64,000 bases of DNA. Source: Campanula takesimana. Its lineage: Eukaryota; Streptophyta; Magnoliopsida; Asterales; Campanulaceae. Both the position numbers and the translations under genes were made by a program. Under the pieces are notes generated by a model. That model was given only the letters and a program-made list of their open reading frames with translations. It searched no databases and was not told the origin of the DNA. Shown one piece after another: positions 20,676 to 31,630 of the stretch. The stretch covers positions 1,054,001 to 1,118,000 of the forward strand of contig JAOWBW010000380.1 of the NCBI GenBank assembly GCA_026119855.1, read 5' to 3'. The stretch's first letter is position 1, and each line of letters opens with the position of its first letter.

Positions 20676-22197
20676 TGTAGGTACCCCAATCTGAAATCGA
20701 CCTACTTTAGAGGAATTCTTGGTACCATTGAGGGATAAACCAATGGGCCAGGACCTCACTAAGATAAACCTGATATTCCAGGACTGAACTGGAATTAAAC
20801 TTGGAAAAATCCAGAAGCTCGCCAAGCCGAGTCGTACGGATGGTTTGGGCGCAAGAGGGGTTGAGCCGTACGGCTACTTTGGGCACCCTCAGCCTCTATA
20901 AATTGAACCCCATGCTGATCATTTCAGGGGGGAGAAACAACATAAGAGAGATTACTCTGTCAAAATCACTACAGAAGTGTGAGAGGAGTGAAACAAAGAG
21001 TGAAATAGAGAAAGGAAGATTGGCTAAACCAAAATAGGTAAAGCCACCTTCTCCCCCTCCCTTCTCTTCATCTATAACTCTATTTTATCTTTAATCTTTG
21101 TTTAAGTTATGTTAATCTTTATATTACTTGCAAAACTTGTCCATTCAAGCACTTTTACATTACTTGCAAGACTTGTCCATTCAAGCAACTTTACATTTAT
21201 GCAAGACTTGTCCATTCAAGCAAATATACATATATTACTCTATATATTTCCCTTGTCCAAGCCATGAGATGATCTAAGGTGCTCTCCATGCCTTGTGTGG
21301 AAGAGGTTCAAACCTAGATGATCATGGCTTGTTGATTGTCATTTACATTCTTGTCTAGTTGGAATGATGCTTTTGTTGGCAATAATGATCATTTGGATGA
21401 TAAAGCCTCCATCTTTATCATCCAATATTGATCTAGCTCTAAAGTCCCCTTTGGGGCCATAAATATTCAATCTTTATGTGTTGATTTGACTCTTTAAAGG
21501 TTAATAAGTCATAAAAATGCCATCTTGGGGATAAAGTTTCAATCTTTAATCACCAAATGGTCAATTTTGGCCCAAAGGACATGTTCATCAACTTTTCTCA
21601 ATTTTCTCCCATGATTGCTTATGATCACACCCAAATACTTGTTTTAGGGACTAAGTGATGATCATTTAGCATAGGAATGTTGTATTTAAATTTATAAAGT
21701 GTTTTAAACAAACTGGAATCAAAACAGTTCTGTCCAGTTTCAACAGAATGTTCTGTTTCTGATCTGAAACTGGACTGTTCTTGACTGAACTGTAAAATCC
21801 CAGGAAACGGCCAGTACATCCGTACGGCTATGTTGGGAACAGGGGGAAAAATGTCTGTTTTGCCCTCTAATTCCTATTTTCTTGATAAACAGACCCTTTC
21901 AGTTAAGTTTTTCCAAATAAAACCAATAACAGAAACTTTTCCGTTAAACACACACACACACATGCACATTTTCAAACTAACAAGGGAGACTCGGTTCTTT
22001 CCGAGGCATTTTGGGTGAACCGCAAATATGTTCTTCCCAAAGTGTAACCTGACCTCCGAACTCACCTTCTCTAACCATTTTCATTTGTTGGGTTTAAAAT
22101 TAACAAATGTGGCAACTCCCTTACTTTTTCATTAGGAAAGTTAACCGTGTTTGGTATTTCGCCTTTGAAACTTGTTGTTTTGGGCGGGATCCTTACA
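20676..22197 (+). repeat. 3' LTR of Tat-2
   Basis: Starts TGTAGGTACCCC and ends GATCCTTACA; nearly identical to the 5' LTR (about 31 substitutions and three small indels by eye). It keeps the AGCCGTACGGCT palindrome (20864-20875) and TATA box. The internal primer-site-like word has decayed to GTGGCAACTCCC near 22110. Confidence 0.95.
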
Positions 22198-22202
22198 GGG
22201 AC
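22198..22202. repeat. target-site duplication of Tat-2, right copy
   Basis: GGGAC, identical to 10248-10252. Confidence 0.93.
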
Positions 22203-23006
22203 GCGCGCGCTTCCCGTATGGGTAGCGAGAGGCACGCGCTTCTGAGGAGCAAATTATGGGGCTTGACATTTGCTGGCCAAAAGATGACTTTCCGTATGGG
22301 GAAGCCCCAGTTTGATGGAGGCCAGTTGAAAGAGGTCATCCATGTTGAGCTTTGATGAAGAGAGATGACTTTCTGTGGGAAGTGATCTTGTTGGAGCATC
22401 GGTAGTCGGTCCAATTCCGTTGGGGCAACCCCAGTTTGGCATAAAGTGGGGAGGATCCTACCTCCTTTTAGACGCACCCTATTTTTTCTCTAGACCGCCC
22501 TTGCGGGTTTTCAATCTAGGTGGGTATATTCTTTTTTTGCGGCGTTTTTTTATTTTTTTTTAATTTCAGTCGACTTAAAATAAGAAAAAGACAGAATTGT
22601 ATGGATGACTTGCAGAAGCATTTTTTTAGAAAAGAGAGAGAGAGAGAGAGAACGAGAGATGGAGTTCTTGTGTTTTGACTATTTGGACAACTTGAGTGTA
22701 TATATGTATAAATAGAAGGAAGCCCCTGCTTGACAGAAAGTAAGTGTTTAGCTCTTTCCTAGATTGTAGAACAGAAGACTTGTCGAGACATTTGAAAGTT
22801 GTTTTATTCAGAATTGTCTTTTGATTGCTCGAGAATGGACCTCGTTGATTATTATGTATTTTGGTTGTCTTTTGGACAAGTAGCCTCGAAATAATAAACG
22901 CCTTGATTAATCGAGGACGAGCATAGAAATTGTAGTGTATGGGGAAGAGAGAAAAGAATGAAAGTTGGCCCAAGGTGGGTTGTATATTTTAGAGCAGACC
23001 CAGAGG

Positions 23007-23053
23007 TTGCCTACGTTCTTCTCAATGTGAGAAGCTCAGGTCCGTGTAGTTCG
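23007..23053 (-). other. CTACG/CGTAG hairpin, minus orientation
   Basis: TTGCCTACGTTC, then TTCTCAATGTGAGAA, then GTGTAGTTCG. The inner stem TTCTCA/TGAGAA is the longest of the 12 copies. The orientation agrees with the minus-strand gag at 24475. Confidence 0.7.
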
Positions 23054-23498
23054 AGGATGATCCGGTTGATGATGATACCGGGTTTGAGTGGGTATATGTG
23101 GGAAGAAAGAAAAGAAAGAAAGTTGGCCCAAGGTGGGTTGTGTTTAGTTTTGAGTGGTTGCCCGGTTGATGACGATACCGAGTTTTAGTGGTGGTCTGCT
23201 CCATTGTTGCTTGTTGCTTTGGACCGCTTCTTTTGTAGTTGTTGCTTTGGACTGTTGTTGTCGAGTTGAGTTGAACTCATTTTAAAAGAAAGAAAATTAG
23301 AAAATAAGAAGTGAAAAAAAAATGGGACTTCTAGGATGATAGCCCCTTCTATTTTTCTTTGTTTTAATTTATTTCTTTGTGCACACCCTTGTTTTTGCCT
23401 AGGCCGCCCTTGCGGGTTTTCAACCTGGCGGGCTTCTTTTTTTGTGCATTTGCTCTAATTTTTGCCTAAGCTGCCCGTTGTGGGCTTCGACCTAGCGA

Positions 23499-23538
<40 letters not shown>
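23499..23538. repeat. (AT)n microsatellite
   Basis: An uninterrupted run of about 20 AT dinucleotides. Confidence 0.95.
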
Positions 23539-23543
<5 letters not shown>

Positions 23544-23847
23544 GTTGGGCAAGATGAGCCCCTAGGTCGCTTTCGTCTTTTGGATCTAGAGCTCGTAGAG
23601 GGGGTTTAAATAGCCCCTTGCATTTCATTGACATCTTTGAGGAGGACGGACAACCACAGTGCATTGTCATGTTGTAGTTGTGACGGGAACGGGCATCCTT
23701 TGTGCGGATACTTCTTCGATGGTGAGCCGACATGGGAAGGTGGAAGTGTATAAGAGGAGTATATAAAGAGAGGGTGTTCTCAGTGGGTGTACACAGTGGG
23801 TGTACACAGTGGGTGTACACGAGGAGAGTATATACAGTGAGTGTGTA

Positions 23848-23862
23848 TATGTATGATGCTAC
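23848..23862. repeat. SINE target-site duplication, left copy
   Basis: TATGTATGATGCTAC, repeated exactly at 24024-24038 beyond the SINE. Confidence 0.9.
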
Positions 23863-24023
23863 GTTTTTTTTTAAATGGGTTTATTTTTTATTAATTCATA
23901 ATGCCATGAAGGCTACAAGTAGTCCTATAAATAGGCTAACACAAATTTCCCTAACGGGATTCGAACTCGTGACCTCCGCATGGGAAGCTAACACCGGATA
24001 CCGCTTGAGCTAGAGCTCTTTGG
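23863..24023 (-). mobile_element. tRNA-derived SINE, complete
   Basis: A 161-bp minus-strand insertion bounded by a 15-bp exact duplication. Its head resembles a tRNA: an A box TAGCTCAAGCGG (24001-24012) and a B box GAGTTCGAATCCC (about 23956-23968), spaced as in RNA polymerase III promoters. The tail ends in an A-rich tract (T-run at 23864-23872 on the plus strand). It would be copied by a LINE enzyme supplied from elsewhere. A functional tRNA is unlikely because the acceptor arm does not pair. No RNA polymerase III terminator is evident inside. Confidence 0.9.
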
Positions 24024-24038
24024 TATGTATGATGCTAC
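24024..24038. repeat. SINE target-site duplication, right copy
   Basis: TATGTATGATGCTAC, matching 23848-23862. Confidence 0.9.
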
Positions 24039-24474
24039 ATATAGAGAGTGTATATAGAGAAAAGAAAGCGATTCGATTGATCAAAGCGTTTGCTATTTTG
24101 AAATCAGTTGTTTGTTTAGTTATGTATGATGGTTTGTGGGTCCATTTATCTTTTAATGAGTCTTCATTAATGAGTAGATTTAGGATTAATTCGCATATAA
24201 AGATATAGCAATCAAATGACAATTGAGATTAATACAATTTTCGTGGAATTTATTTATGCAAGATTATGTCTCAAGTCTAGAGAGAAAAGAAATAAAGACT
24301 CTTTTATTATTGACACTAAAAGACTCAAATTGACTAGTCCGGGGTGGAATTTAACAATCTAACTATTGTCCGGAGTGGACATTTTGCTTGTAAAAATAAA
24401 AGACTAATGTCTGAGGTGGACTTTGACTAAAAGACTCTCTAGAACCTATGAAGACTGAAAGATTTTTTTTTTTT
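24039..24474. other. minus-strand Tat-like interior, non-coding
   Basis: AT-rich, with loosely repeated GGTGGA and AAAAGACT words near 24290-24440 (for example CCGGGGTGGAATTT, CCGGAGTGGACATT). No gene seen. Confidence 0.45.
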
Positions 24475-25215
24475 TTATTGAAGGAGGTAGCCCCGGTGTA
24501 CTTTCCACTTTGCTAGGATCTCGTTTATGCCCATGCGTTCCTTTGGCGGGTGATGACTACTATCAATGAGGCTTTGGATCCTCCTTTTCAGTTGGAGGCA
24601 ATCCCCGGTGTCATGCCCAATGTATTGGATATATTTGCAATTTTTGGAGGGATCCAAGTTTTGTTTCACAATGAGCGGTTTGTAGTTGAGTAAAGGAGAC
24701 AACTTGCTGGCTTGAACTAGACTTTTGAAGAATTTGGCTAATGGCATACCCAAGTCGTCGTATTCGCGCTCGTCCTTCTTTTCACGAACCATCTTTGAGG
24801 GTGGTTTAGGTACATGTATACCTTGCTGATGAGTAGTCATAAGAGGCATCCCAACGGGGAAAGTCTGATGTGGTGGCCCATACATTTGGGGTGCGTATGG
24901 GTGTTGAAACTGAGCAGGAGAAAGAGTACGGTTGAGGTACTCATAAATGCCATAAATGTCATACTGGAGACGTTCCTCGGTCTCCTTTAGAGCCTTGGAC
25001 ATCTCTTTCTGAAAGTGATCTGTTTGCTAGAGGAGGATAGTCTCAAAATGGGCTGCTTGCTCATTAAGAGCGATCCAGAAGAGGGTTGCCTGCTCGTTGA
25101 GGATGGTCTCGAAGTGGGCCGCTTGCTTATTGAGAGCGGTGCCGGCGTTGAGGGTTATCTCGAGATCTTGGGTAGCACCCTCGGTTGCAACTTTGACGTC
25201 CCATTCAGCAGACAT
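24475..25215 (-). pseudogene. Tat-like gag remnant, minus strand
   Basis: The N-terminal part (25215-25027) starts MSAEWDVKVATEG and contains repeated ALNEQAAHFETI words. The main part (25002-24475) continues in a different frame through a Pro-rich middle to CKYIQYIGHDTGDC (24598-24639) and LKRRIQSLID. This matches the Tat-2 and Tat-3 gag C-termini, but the histidine at the second metal position is replaced by isoleucine, so the knuckle is probably non-functional. It lies between a primer-binding site (26191-26211) and the SINE region, as expected for a minus-strand element. Confidence 0.72.
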
Positions 25216-26190
25216 GATGCTGGATTCTGTAATGGTAGCGGGGGAGTTAAGTCCTTGAATTAAATGAGGTTCATAGTTAATGACAAGGCATTGTTTATAA
25301 GATCATTTTTATGAAAAGACTCGATCTCCGTATTTTTGAAATGTACTTTGAATGAAAAGACTAAAAATTTTGACCGGGCAGGAGCTGCCTACGTTCCCCT
25401 TACCATGCGGGAGAGATCCTACACAATGAAAGGCTCAGGTCACCGTAGTTCGGGTTAAGTAAGGCAAGTGAGAGATTGACCGCAAGAGGTCAGTGATTTT
25501 TTTTTGAAAACCATAAGTATTAGCAGATGACCGTAGAGGTCAAAAAGAAAGGGAGATGACTCGGTCCTTGGTCAAGTAAAGGCGGAGCGACTAGGTGGTT
25601 TTCTTATTTGAATGAGTCGGGTAAGGTTTGACATAGGTAGACCAAGATGAAGGATTGACCTAGATGGGTCGAGATGACGGGTTTGACCTAGATGGGTCAA
25701 GGTGACGGGTTGATCTAGATGGGTCGATGATGGGTTTGACCTAGATGGATCAGAAGTAGGTCAGTTGACCAAAGTTGGTCAAAGTTTGACCTAGGCGGGA
25801 CGGCGGTAGGTAAGTTGACCTAGGAAGGTCAACTTTATGATGAGATGCAATGCATGAGAGAAGTCTACTATCATGACAATTCATAGTAATAGTATTTAAG
25901 CATGAATCAAACATAATCAGAGCAGATCTAGAACATTTAAAGCATGCTATGAATACCAAAATCACAGGAAACCAAACAGATCTAAATTTCCAGAAAGGCA
26001 CAGCCGTACGGCTTATGGAGAGGCGTGCGGGTCCTAGGCAGGCGTGCGGGCCCTAAGTGCAGAAATGCCAGAAATATGTAGAATTGCAGTTTTAAAGAAA
26101 TAGAGTGCATGGGGCATTTAAAATACACAAAAAATCACAAAGTAATGAAAGTCAGACCCTCTTAAGTTTTGAAAAAGGTTTTCAAAAACA
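25216..26190 (-). other. leader of the minus-strand Tat-like element
   Basis: Holds a hairpin copy at 25385-25452 (with an insertion in the loop side), and about five 27-30-base units of TTTGACCTAGATGGGTC at 25626-25765, followed by TTGACC/GGTCAA inverted words to 25830. AGCCGTACGGCT occurs at 26002-26013, with GGCGTGCGGG words at 26025-26050. No gene seen. Confidence 0.55.
25626..25765. repeat. short tandem repeat with TGACCTAGATGGGTC
   Basis: About five units of 27-30 bases; TTGACC and GGTCAA words inside are complementary. Confidence 0.8.
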
Positions 26191-26211
26191 AGTCCCCAGC
26201 AGAGTCGCCAC
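26191..26211 (-). other. primer-binding site, minus orientation
   Basis: On the minus strand the LTR end TTCACA is followed by G and TGGCGACTCTGCTGGGGACT, identical in its core to the Tat-3 site at 40904. Confidence 0.88.
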
Positions 26212-26391
26212 TGTGAATGCGCGTGATTAAAATTGAGAGTCGCCACATTGTTTTATTTGTAGTTAAAACATTGAAAAAACTATTTATGAGAATAATAGGG
26301 TTTGGGGGTCCATTTACAATAGAAGAAGAATATTCATGTGATCACTCTCTCTCTCTCTAATAGGTTTTGATCATTGAAAAAACTATTTTCG
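26212..26391 (-). repeat. 5' LTR fragment of the minus-strand Tat-like element
   Basis: Starts TGTGAATGCGCG beside the primer-binding site. GAGTCGCCAC at 26237-26246 again complements the primer-site core. About 26228-26345 aligns with 28553-28673, showing a related LTR there. It ends where Sirevirus-like sequence begins, near 26391. A CT run lies at 26346-26359. Confidence 0.75.
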
Positions 26392-26907
26392 CGCAGGACA
26401 ATATTGCAGATGGTGCCGCTGAAGAAAGAGCTCCTGCCGCCGCTGATGAAGTAGACTAGATTTTTATCTTAGTCTTTTTGTTCTCTTTTATAATTCCTAC
26501 TCTGTAAGTTCAAAACCTTATATTTGAATTATAATGAGAATGATTGCATAGCATTCAGTTTCCAAAACCTTGTTTATTCAAACTGCTTGTTTGTGGAACA
26601 ATGCTTGCATTTTTCAAACCTCATGCACTATATTCATCATGATAATATTTCTTAAGTGCATTTCGGTTTAAACATTCAATTTAATCATGCATATCTGATT
26701 TTCAAAATCATGTCATTTCATATGCATATGAATGAATTTATTTTCTATCTGTTCTTCATTTCCTTTATCTTTGATAGATTAGAAATCTATGATCTAGCAT
26801 AGTGTGTGCATTGACTTGGGACATGCAATTTCATAAAAGTTATTTCGGACATGTTTTTACCAAGTATGATGTTTTGCTATTATCATAGTGTGGTAATGGC
26901 ATCAATC

Positions 26908-26921
26908 AAATAGGGGGAGAT
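26908..26921 (+). other. polypurine tract of the Sirevirus-like fragment
   Basis: AAATAGGGGGAGAT directly before the LTR start TGTTAGTACACCC. Confidence 0.88.
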
Positions 26922-28458
26922 TGTTAGTACACCCACTTAATTTGATTGATCCATGCCACGTGTCTTTTTATGGACTTTAGGACCGCATGTAATGAAGTTA
27001 TACTTCAATTTTTAGACAAGTCCATTTCTAGATTTTTATTTGTCTAGGCTGAGTATTTAGTTTGGTTAACCTAGCGGTTTAGTTCTTAAAATCGCATTCG
27101 TGCTATCTTAGAATCGCTAGCATGGAGTAACTAATTTTTTTATCAAACCACATTTTGTGGCCTTGATGAAACTGCCCTTCATGTCTTCCTTGGAACCGCT
27201 GATGTCAACTTGATGGAACCGCGTGCTTCAGTTTTTTATGAAACCGCTCATCAAGTTCATCCTTGGAACCACTCCTATGCCTGGTGGAACCGCCGATCAG
27301 TTAATGAAGAATTCAAGAGAAGTCATTTATTCCTTAGACAAATATTCCCTTTTCAACCGTAAAGGAATATATTATGTCTTGTCAACATAACTCTAAGTTA
27401 ACTTGGAGTTTCTGCAAGGAATGTCGGTTTGTCTAGCAGTTCAAATTCTTTACCATTAGTCCTTTCTCTGCAACAAAGGACGATTGTCAGGTAGTGGCGC
27501 TACAACTACCTAGGACTACAAGACAAAACCAAGGACGCCAATGACATCTCAACCAATGGGAATTCGACAGCACAATACCCTTCAGATTTGATTCAAATCT
27601 TTACCCAACGGTCACAAGGGTGCACTGCCTATAAATAACCTTTATTTATCAACAATGAAGGCTGCTGAGCTTCAAGAGAAATATCCCAGGTATTCAAGTT
27701 TGCTTTGAAGATTGAAACCCAGATATTCAAACCTTCAGCCATCTCCTTAGCAAACCCAGATTTCTTCATCAAAGCTTCAAGCCATCAACCATTCCATACT
27801 CAGCCTTTACACCGAAAGTTCTTCATTTGCTCAAACCATCATTTAGATTCTTAGAGCATTTGATTTCTTTCCACACACACAACCGATTTATATAATCACA
27901 TAGATTATATACTTCGAATACACCGGCTGATTTTTCATAGATTTATAGGTTAGATTGATTGATTAGAGTTTAGAATCATCTTGTAAAACCTCCTCTAATT
28001 AATACAAGTCTAGTAGCTGTTAGAAAATCCTAGATTAACCATCTAGGTAGAGGACGTAGTTCATTCAAGAACGAACCTCTTCAAATTGTGTGTTTGATCT
28101 TTAATTTATGTCTTGCTATTTATATTTCTTGTTTGTGGTCCATAACTGAATCTACATACTAAATGACTTGAAATACGAATTGTGTTTTTCTTTGATCTTA
28201 AAGTTGAACTTATCGGTTGCATCATAGTGTTTTCAACCCGAGTCAAACCTCCCAACTCTTTAACTATCAGTTTGGCCAAAACCGCTAAAACTCCGTTGTG
28301 CATTTTATCAGTTCGGTTTAAGTGCTTTAAACCGAAGTTAATCAAACTGATAAGTACTAGGTTGATTTTCAAGGGTATTTTCGAAATTTTTTTAAACTGC
28401 TATTCCCCCAACACCCCCTCTAGCGGTTCTATACCCTTGTTGCCCTCTGGGACCAACA
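26922..28458 (+). repeat. 3' LTR, Sirevirus-like (1537 bp)
   Basis: Ends TGTTAGTACACCC and GGGACCAACA. A TATA box (CTATAAATA) lies at 27629-27637. Upstream at 27083-27300 the word AACCGC or GAAACCGC recurs about six times. The end sequence CACCCCCTCTAG...TTGTTGCCC matches, inverted, the LTR at 56334. Two reading frames at 28106-28556 on opposite strands are considered accidental. Confidence 0.88.
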
Positions 28459-29650
28459 CCCTCTTTCTGAATAAAGGCGACGCACGGGAAGTCTTTTATT
28501 ATTTTATCTTATTTTATCTTTTCTATGGGATTAGGATATTCAAATTGGGCATTTAACTTATTACGAGTCACCACGTTGTTTTATCGAGCTAAAACATTGA
28601 GAAAAACTAACAGACAAGGTTCGGGGGTCAAGTTACGATAAGAGAAGAATATTATAGTAATCACCCATATAGCCCGATAGATCGGACTTTCTATCATGAT
28701 AATTTTGTTAGTAGTGTGTTAGTGATTTTGACCTGATCCGAAGATTGCCTACGTTCCTCTTGTTAAGAGAAGCTCAAGTCAACGTAGTTCGCACATAATC
28801 AGAATAGAGAGAAGAATATGGATCATGCATAATGAAGGGGGAGGAGAAAGAAACATACAATATGATCATATCCTAGAATAATGATTATTCATCTTAGGAG
28901 AGCTAATGATCATGGGAATATTTACCTACAGTTTAGGGTTTAGAAGTAGTTCCTAGATATCGTTAATCATCATCGGCTATGCATATAAATGGGGATTACA
29001 ATGATAGATCTAGCAGGTTAAATCTAACATAGTAATATGAACATCATGAACATGTATGAAATAACACATAAACATGAAGATCGATACCCAAAATTTGGCA
29101 TATAATATGAATTCTAATAAGAACATGAAGAACACAATATGAATCATATGAATATGAATGTATAAACATAATGAAAACATGCATAAATCAGATCTATACT
29201 AGTAAAACATAGAAAACATCACCAATCTTGACAAGAACGAAGCCGAATCTTGAACGAGGATTCGCCGGACCTTCGGGATTGCTAGAAAGGCTTGGAGAGA
29301 GAGTTATGTCTTCAGTTTAGACTCTAGAACTTGGGGGGTGAGAATTGTGTGTTTAAGTTATGAACTGAGGTCACCTATTTATAGGGATTCTGACCCGGAG
29401 AGACTGGTCGCCCGGCCGAGAAAAAGTGGCCGCCCAACCAATCTTCTAGATTGGTGTGGTTCCCAAGATTCTGATCAAATTGGACTCTGGAGAAACCCTA
29501 GATAACATATATCCTTGTGGCTAATCTGATCATTCCGTCAATATCTTCTTATCTGGGCTTTTATGGAAATTTCGGATAAGTCTTGCGCATCTTGTAAATA
29601 CCTGTGAGGTCCTTCTTTCTGGAATGGCAAACAACTCATTTTCTGGCCGG
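28459..29650 (-). repeat. 3' LTR of minus-strand Tat-like element X (left end missing)
   Basis: On the minus strand it starts TGTTAGTACCCGG directly after a polypurine tract. A TATA box CTATAAATAG lies at 29375-29384, and TGGTCGCCCGGCCG and GTGGCCGCCC words lie 20-55 bases upstream of it. GAGTCACCAC near 28564 is the expected inverted primer-site word. A hairpin copy lies at 28745-28791. The left end was lost at the Sirevirus-like junction. Part (about 28660-29000) aligns with 52400-52702. Confidence 0.72.
28745..28791 (-). other. CTACG/CGTAG hairpin, minus orientation
   Basis: TTGCCTACGTTCC, then CTCTTGTTAAGAG, then AACGTAGTTCG. The inner stem is CTCTT/AAGAG. Confidence 0.7.
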
Positions 29651-29664
29651 GTACTAACAGTAGC
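29651..29664 (-). other. polypurine tract of element X
   Basis: On the minus strand ATCGCCGAGGGGCTAC precedes the LTR; its core GCCGAGGGGCT is the same as in Tat-2. Confidence 0.8.
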
Positions 29665-29803
29665 CCCTCGGCGATGATTTTTGCAAGGCATGGAGGGTCG
29701 TCGATTAAGAAAGGAACTGATCTGAAACATTAGTTCCAAATCGAAGGAGAGGAAGAAAGAAAGAAAGGGTGACCAGATTGGTCGAGCGGCTGAACCTTCG
29801 TCA

Positions 29804-29847
29804 GGCTACCTATGTATCCTTAAGGGAACCAAGCCAGTCGTAGTTCG
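29804..29847 (-). other. CTACG/CGTAG hairpin, divergent copy
   Basis: GGCTACCTATGTATCC, then TTAAGGGAACC, then AGTCGTAGTTCG. The outer stem has one mismatch and the inner TCC/GGA stem is short. Confidence 0.6.
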
Positions 29848-30565
29848 TGCTCTGGTGGTAGAAACGAGACATCATCTTTCGCTAGGGATAGAATCCTGTA
29901 CAAAGACAAACATTCGTAGGGGAAGAGAGAGTAGAAAGAAACGAGCATCAGCTTCTGCTGGGGATAACAATCCTAAGAACACTATCCTGTATTAAGACTT
30001 GAACATTCGTTTAAAGACAATAGAATCATTGATCGGACTCTACTGGGGAAAGAGGGGCTAAAACCATACGCACGACACGAGAAGAAAACTCAAGAATCAA
30101 GAACAAAATTAGGGATGGATTCTGACTTCTTATGGAGCGCGCCTATTTAAAAGACGTGTCCGAAGACACTAGCAACAATCACTGGAATTATATCCGGAGA
30201 CACCAGCAACCTATGCTAAAAATGAGACACACGGGTTGCAAAGAAGAAATCTTATGGAGCGCATGAATCAAATAATTTCTCTAACACTACGGTATATAGA
30301 GACGCTATGACCTCAAGATCGCAGGATTCGGTAAACGGTAACGTAGACGGTTTCTCGGGATGCAGGTGCCTCGAGATCGTACGGGTTATGCCAATAACTC
30401 TCTTAATCGTATCAGAAGCAGGCATCTCGGGATTGATTTGGTTATTAATAAAGTATTTATGACGGTTTCCTTAATCCGCCTTAGGGTTTATTGCAGTTCC
30501 CAACCTTCATTTTATAATTTAGGGTTTATGGCAGTTCCCAACCTTCATTATAACTTGATTTGGTA

Positions 30566-30760
30566 ATTTCTTGAGGTCTTCCGGACCCAATTTTGGTAAT
30601 TTCTTGAGGTCTTCTGGACCCAATTTATTAATTTTGGAATTTATTAAGGTCTTCCGGACCCAATTGATTTAATTTTTGGAACTTACTGAGGTCTTCCGGA
30701 CCCAATTGTGGTTAATTTTTGGAATTTATTGAGGTCTTCTAGACCCAATTGATTAATTTA
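30566..30760 (-). repeat. tandem repeat, about five units of 40 bp
   Basis: Units of TGAGGTCTTCCGGACCCAAT with an AT-rich spacer. TCCGGA is a palindrome in most units. Confidence 0.88.
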
Positions 30761-31630
30761 CGACTAAGGGCATCACTTTTGGATTAAACATAAGCTGGAG
30801 GGGCTAAAGTGTAAATTTTGGCGCCTGGAGGAATATGTGGCCGCGTGGCCAGTCCTTCTGATTGGCTGAAATTGGATCACCAGGATTGCTGAGGAGCGCG
30901 CGCGATGGATGGCTGAGATCGTGCCACATCACCTTGGAGAGATTGGCTGCGCGGACGGTCCTTCTCCTGGACAGACCCTACAAACAGCCGCCGGCTGTTG
31001 CTTTCTTCTTCACTTTTCTTTATCATTGTCGAGCAAAAGAGGAAAAAATGATTTTTTGAGAAGTTTGATCACTATTGTTGAGTGATTTTTGGTATTCTAG
31101 CGATGGATTTTCAATATCTCTTTGGCGCGGAGCAACATTTTAAGAAGGATGAAGGAGCGGGGAAACATGTTGAGCAGGGGTGAAGGTGCGGAGCCACCTC
31201 ACCACGAGGAGCAATTGCAGCAGCGAGGGAGAATGCCCGCGATGAATTACCGTCCCCAAGAATGGCATTTTACCTTGGGACAACATTTTGAGCTATAAGT
31301 GGGGCCCAACAGGCACTGGTCCGGAGGGCGGATGATGGAGACCACGGAAGTAAGGATCCTGCTTTTTATCGTTTTTGAGTATTTTGCGTCTTTTATTTAT
31401 ACTCGTCATATTTTAAGACTTCTTAATTTAATTAATCATTGTAGATTATTAAAAAAAAATTGGATTTGTTGATTATTTGGGGACGATAAATATACGCGCA
31501 ATTTAATAAGTAAAGCATGCATGAACACTTTAAATATAACACCTAACACAGAGTTGGTATTTAATTGCTAGTTGGTAATGTACCTGTGTTTACCTGCAAA
31601 GAATGAAATCTCGGGGGGGGGGGGGTCTAC

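Larger units (their letters stand above)
10253..22197 (+). mobile_element. Tat-2: complete non-autonomous Tat/Ogre-like retrotransposon
   Basis: An 11,945-bp element with two LTRs of 1523 and 1522 bp, a primer-binding site, a gag remnant, an antisense PMD gene, three tandem arrays, a polypurine tract and an exact GGGAC duplication. No protease, reverse transcriptase or integrase is recognisable, so it must depend on an autonomous relative. Counting by eye I find about 31 substitutions between the LTRs (about 2%), which suggests insertion within roughly the last million years if a plant rate near 1.3e-8 per site per year applies. The lineage is assigned from the TGCGACTCCGCTGGGG primer site and the gag knuckle. 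Confidence 0.95.
22203..23862 (-). other. minus-strand Tat-like interior with three GC-rich repeats
   Basis: No coding region supported. Contents: three copies of a CCGCCCTTGCGGGTTTTCAA segment (22489-22524, 23398-23432 and a weaker one at 23464-23498), an AG run near 22636-22652, a hairpin copy at 23007-23053, an AT microsatellite at 23499-23538, and three 14-base CAGTGGGTGTACA units near 23780-23820. Its relation to element Z is likely but unproven. Confidence 0.55.
26392..28458 (+). mobile_element. Sirevirus-like copia, 3' end only
   Basis: Contains the last codons of an Ala/Glu-rich reading frame (stop TAG at about 26456), a 450-bp untranslated stretch, a polypurine tract and a complete 3' LTR. 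The same family on the minus strand is present from 56334: LTR ends and polypurine tract match closely (CAAATAGGGGGAGATTGTT in both). The 5' part is missing, so this is a truncated copy bounded on the left by a Tat-like LTR fragment. Confidence 0.85.
29665..31630 (-). other. 3' untranslated region of element X
   Basis: No coding region supported. It contains a hairpin copy (29804-29847), GGGTTTA and CAGTTCCCAACCTTCAT duplicated at about 30484 and 30528, a tandem repeat (30566-30760), a GC-rich stretch (30880-31000), an A-run near 31449 and a run of 14 G (31611-31625) next to the copia-2 insertion. The order polypurine tract, hairpin, tandem repeat is the same as in Tat-2 and Tat-3. Confidence 0.6.

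Noticed and set aside
22107..22563. Several 60-95-residue frames on both strands
   Set aside because: No domain, overlapping on opposite strands, and partly within the LTR end.
23945..24022. A possible functional tRNA gene on the minus strand
   Set aside because: A and B boxes are present but the acceptor stem does not pair and the unit continues to an A-rich tail with flanking duplications, so it is a SINE.
26212..29650. One LTR interrupted by the Sirevirus-like fragment
   Set aside because: 26228-26345 and 28553-28673 align with each other, so they are the same part of two related LTRs, not two halves of one.
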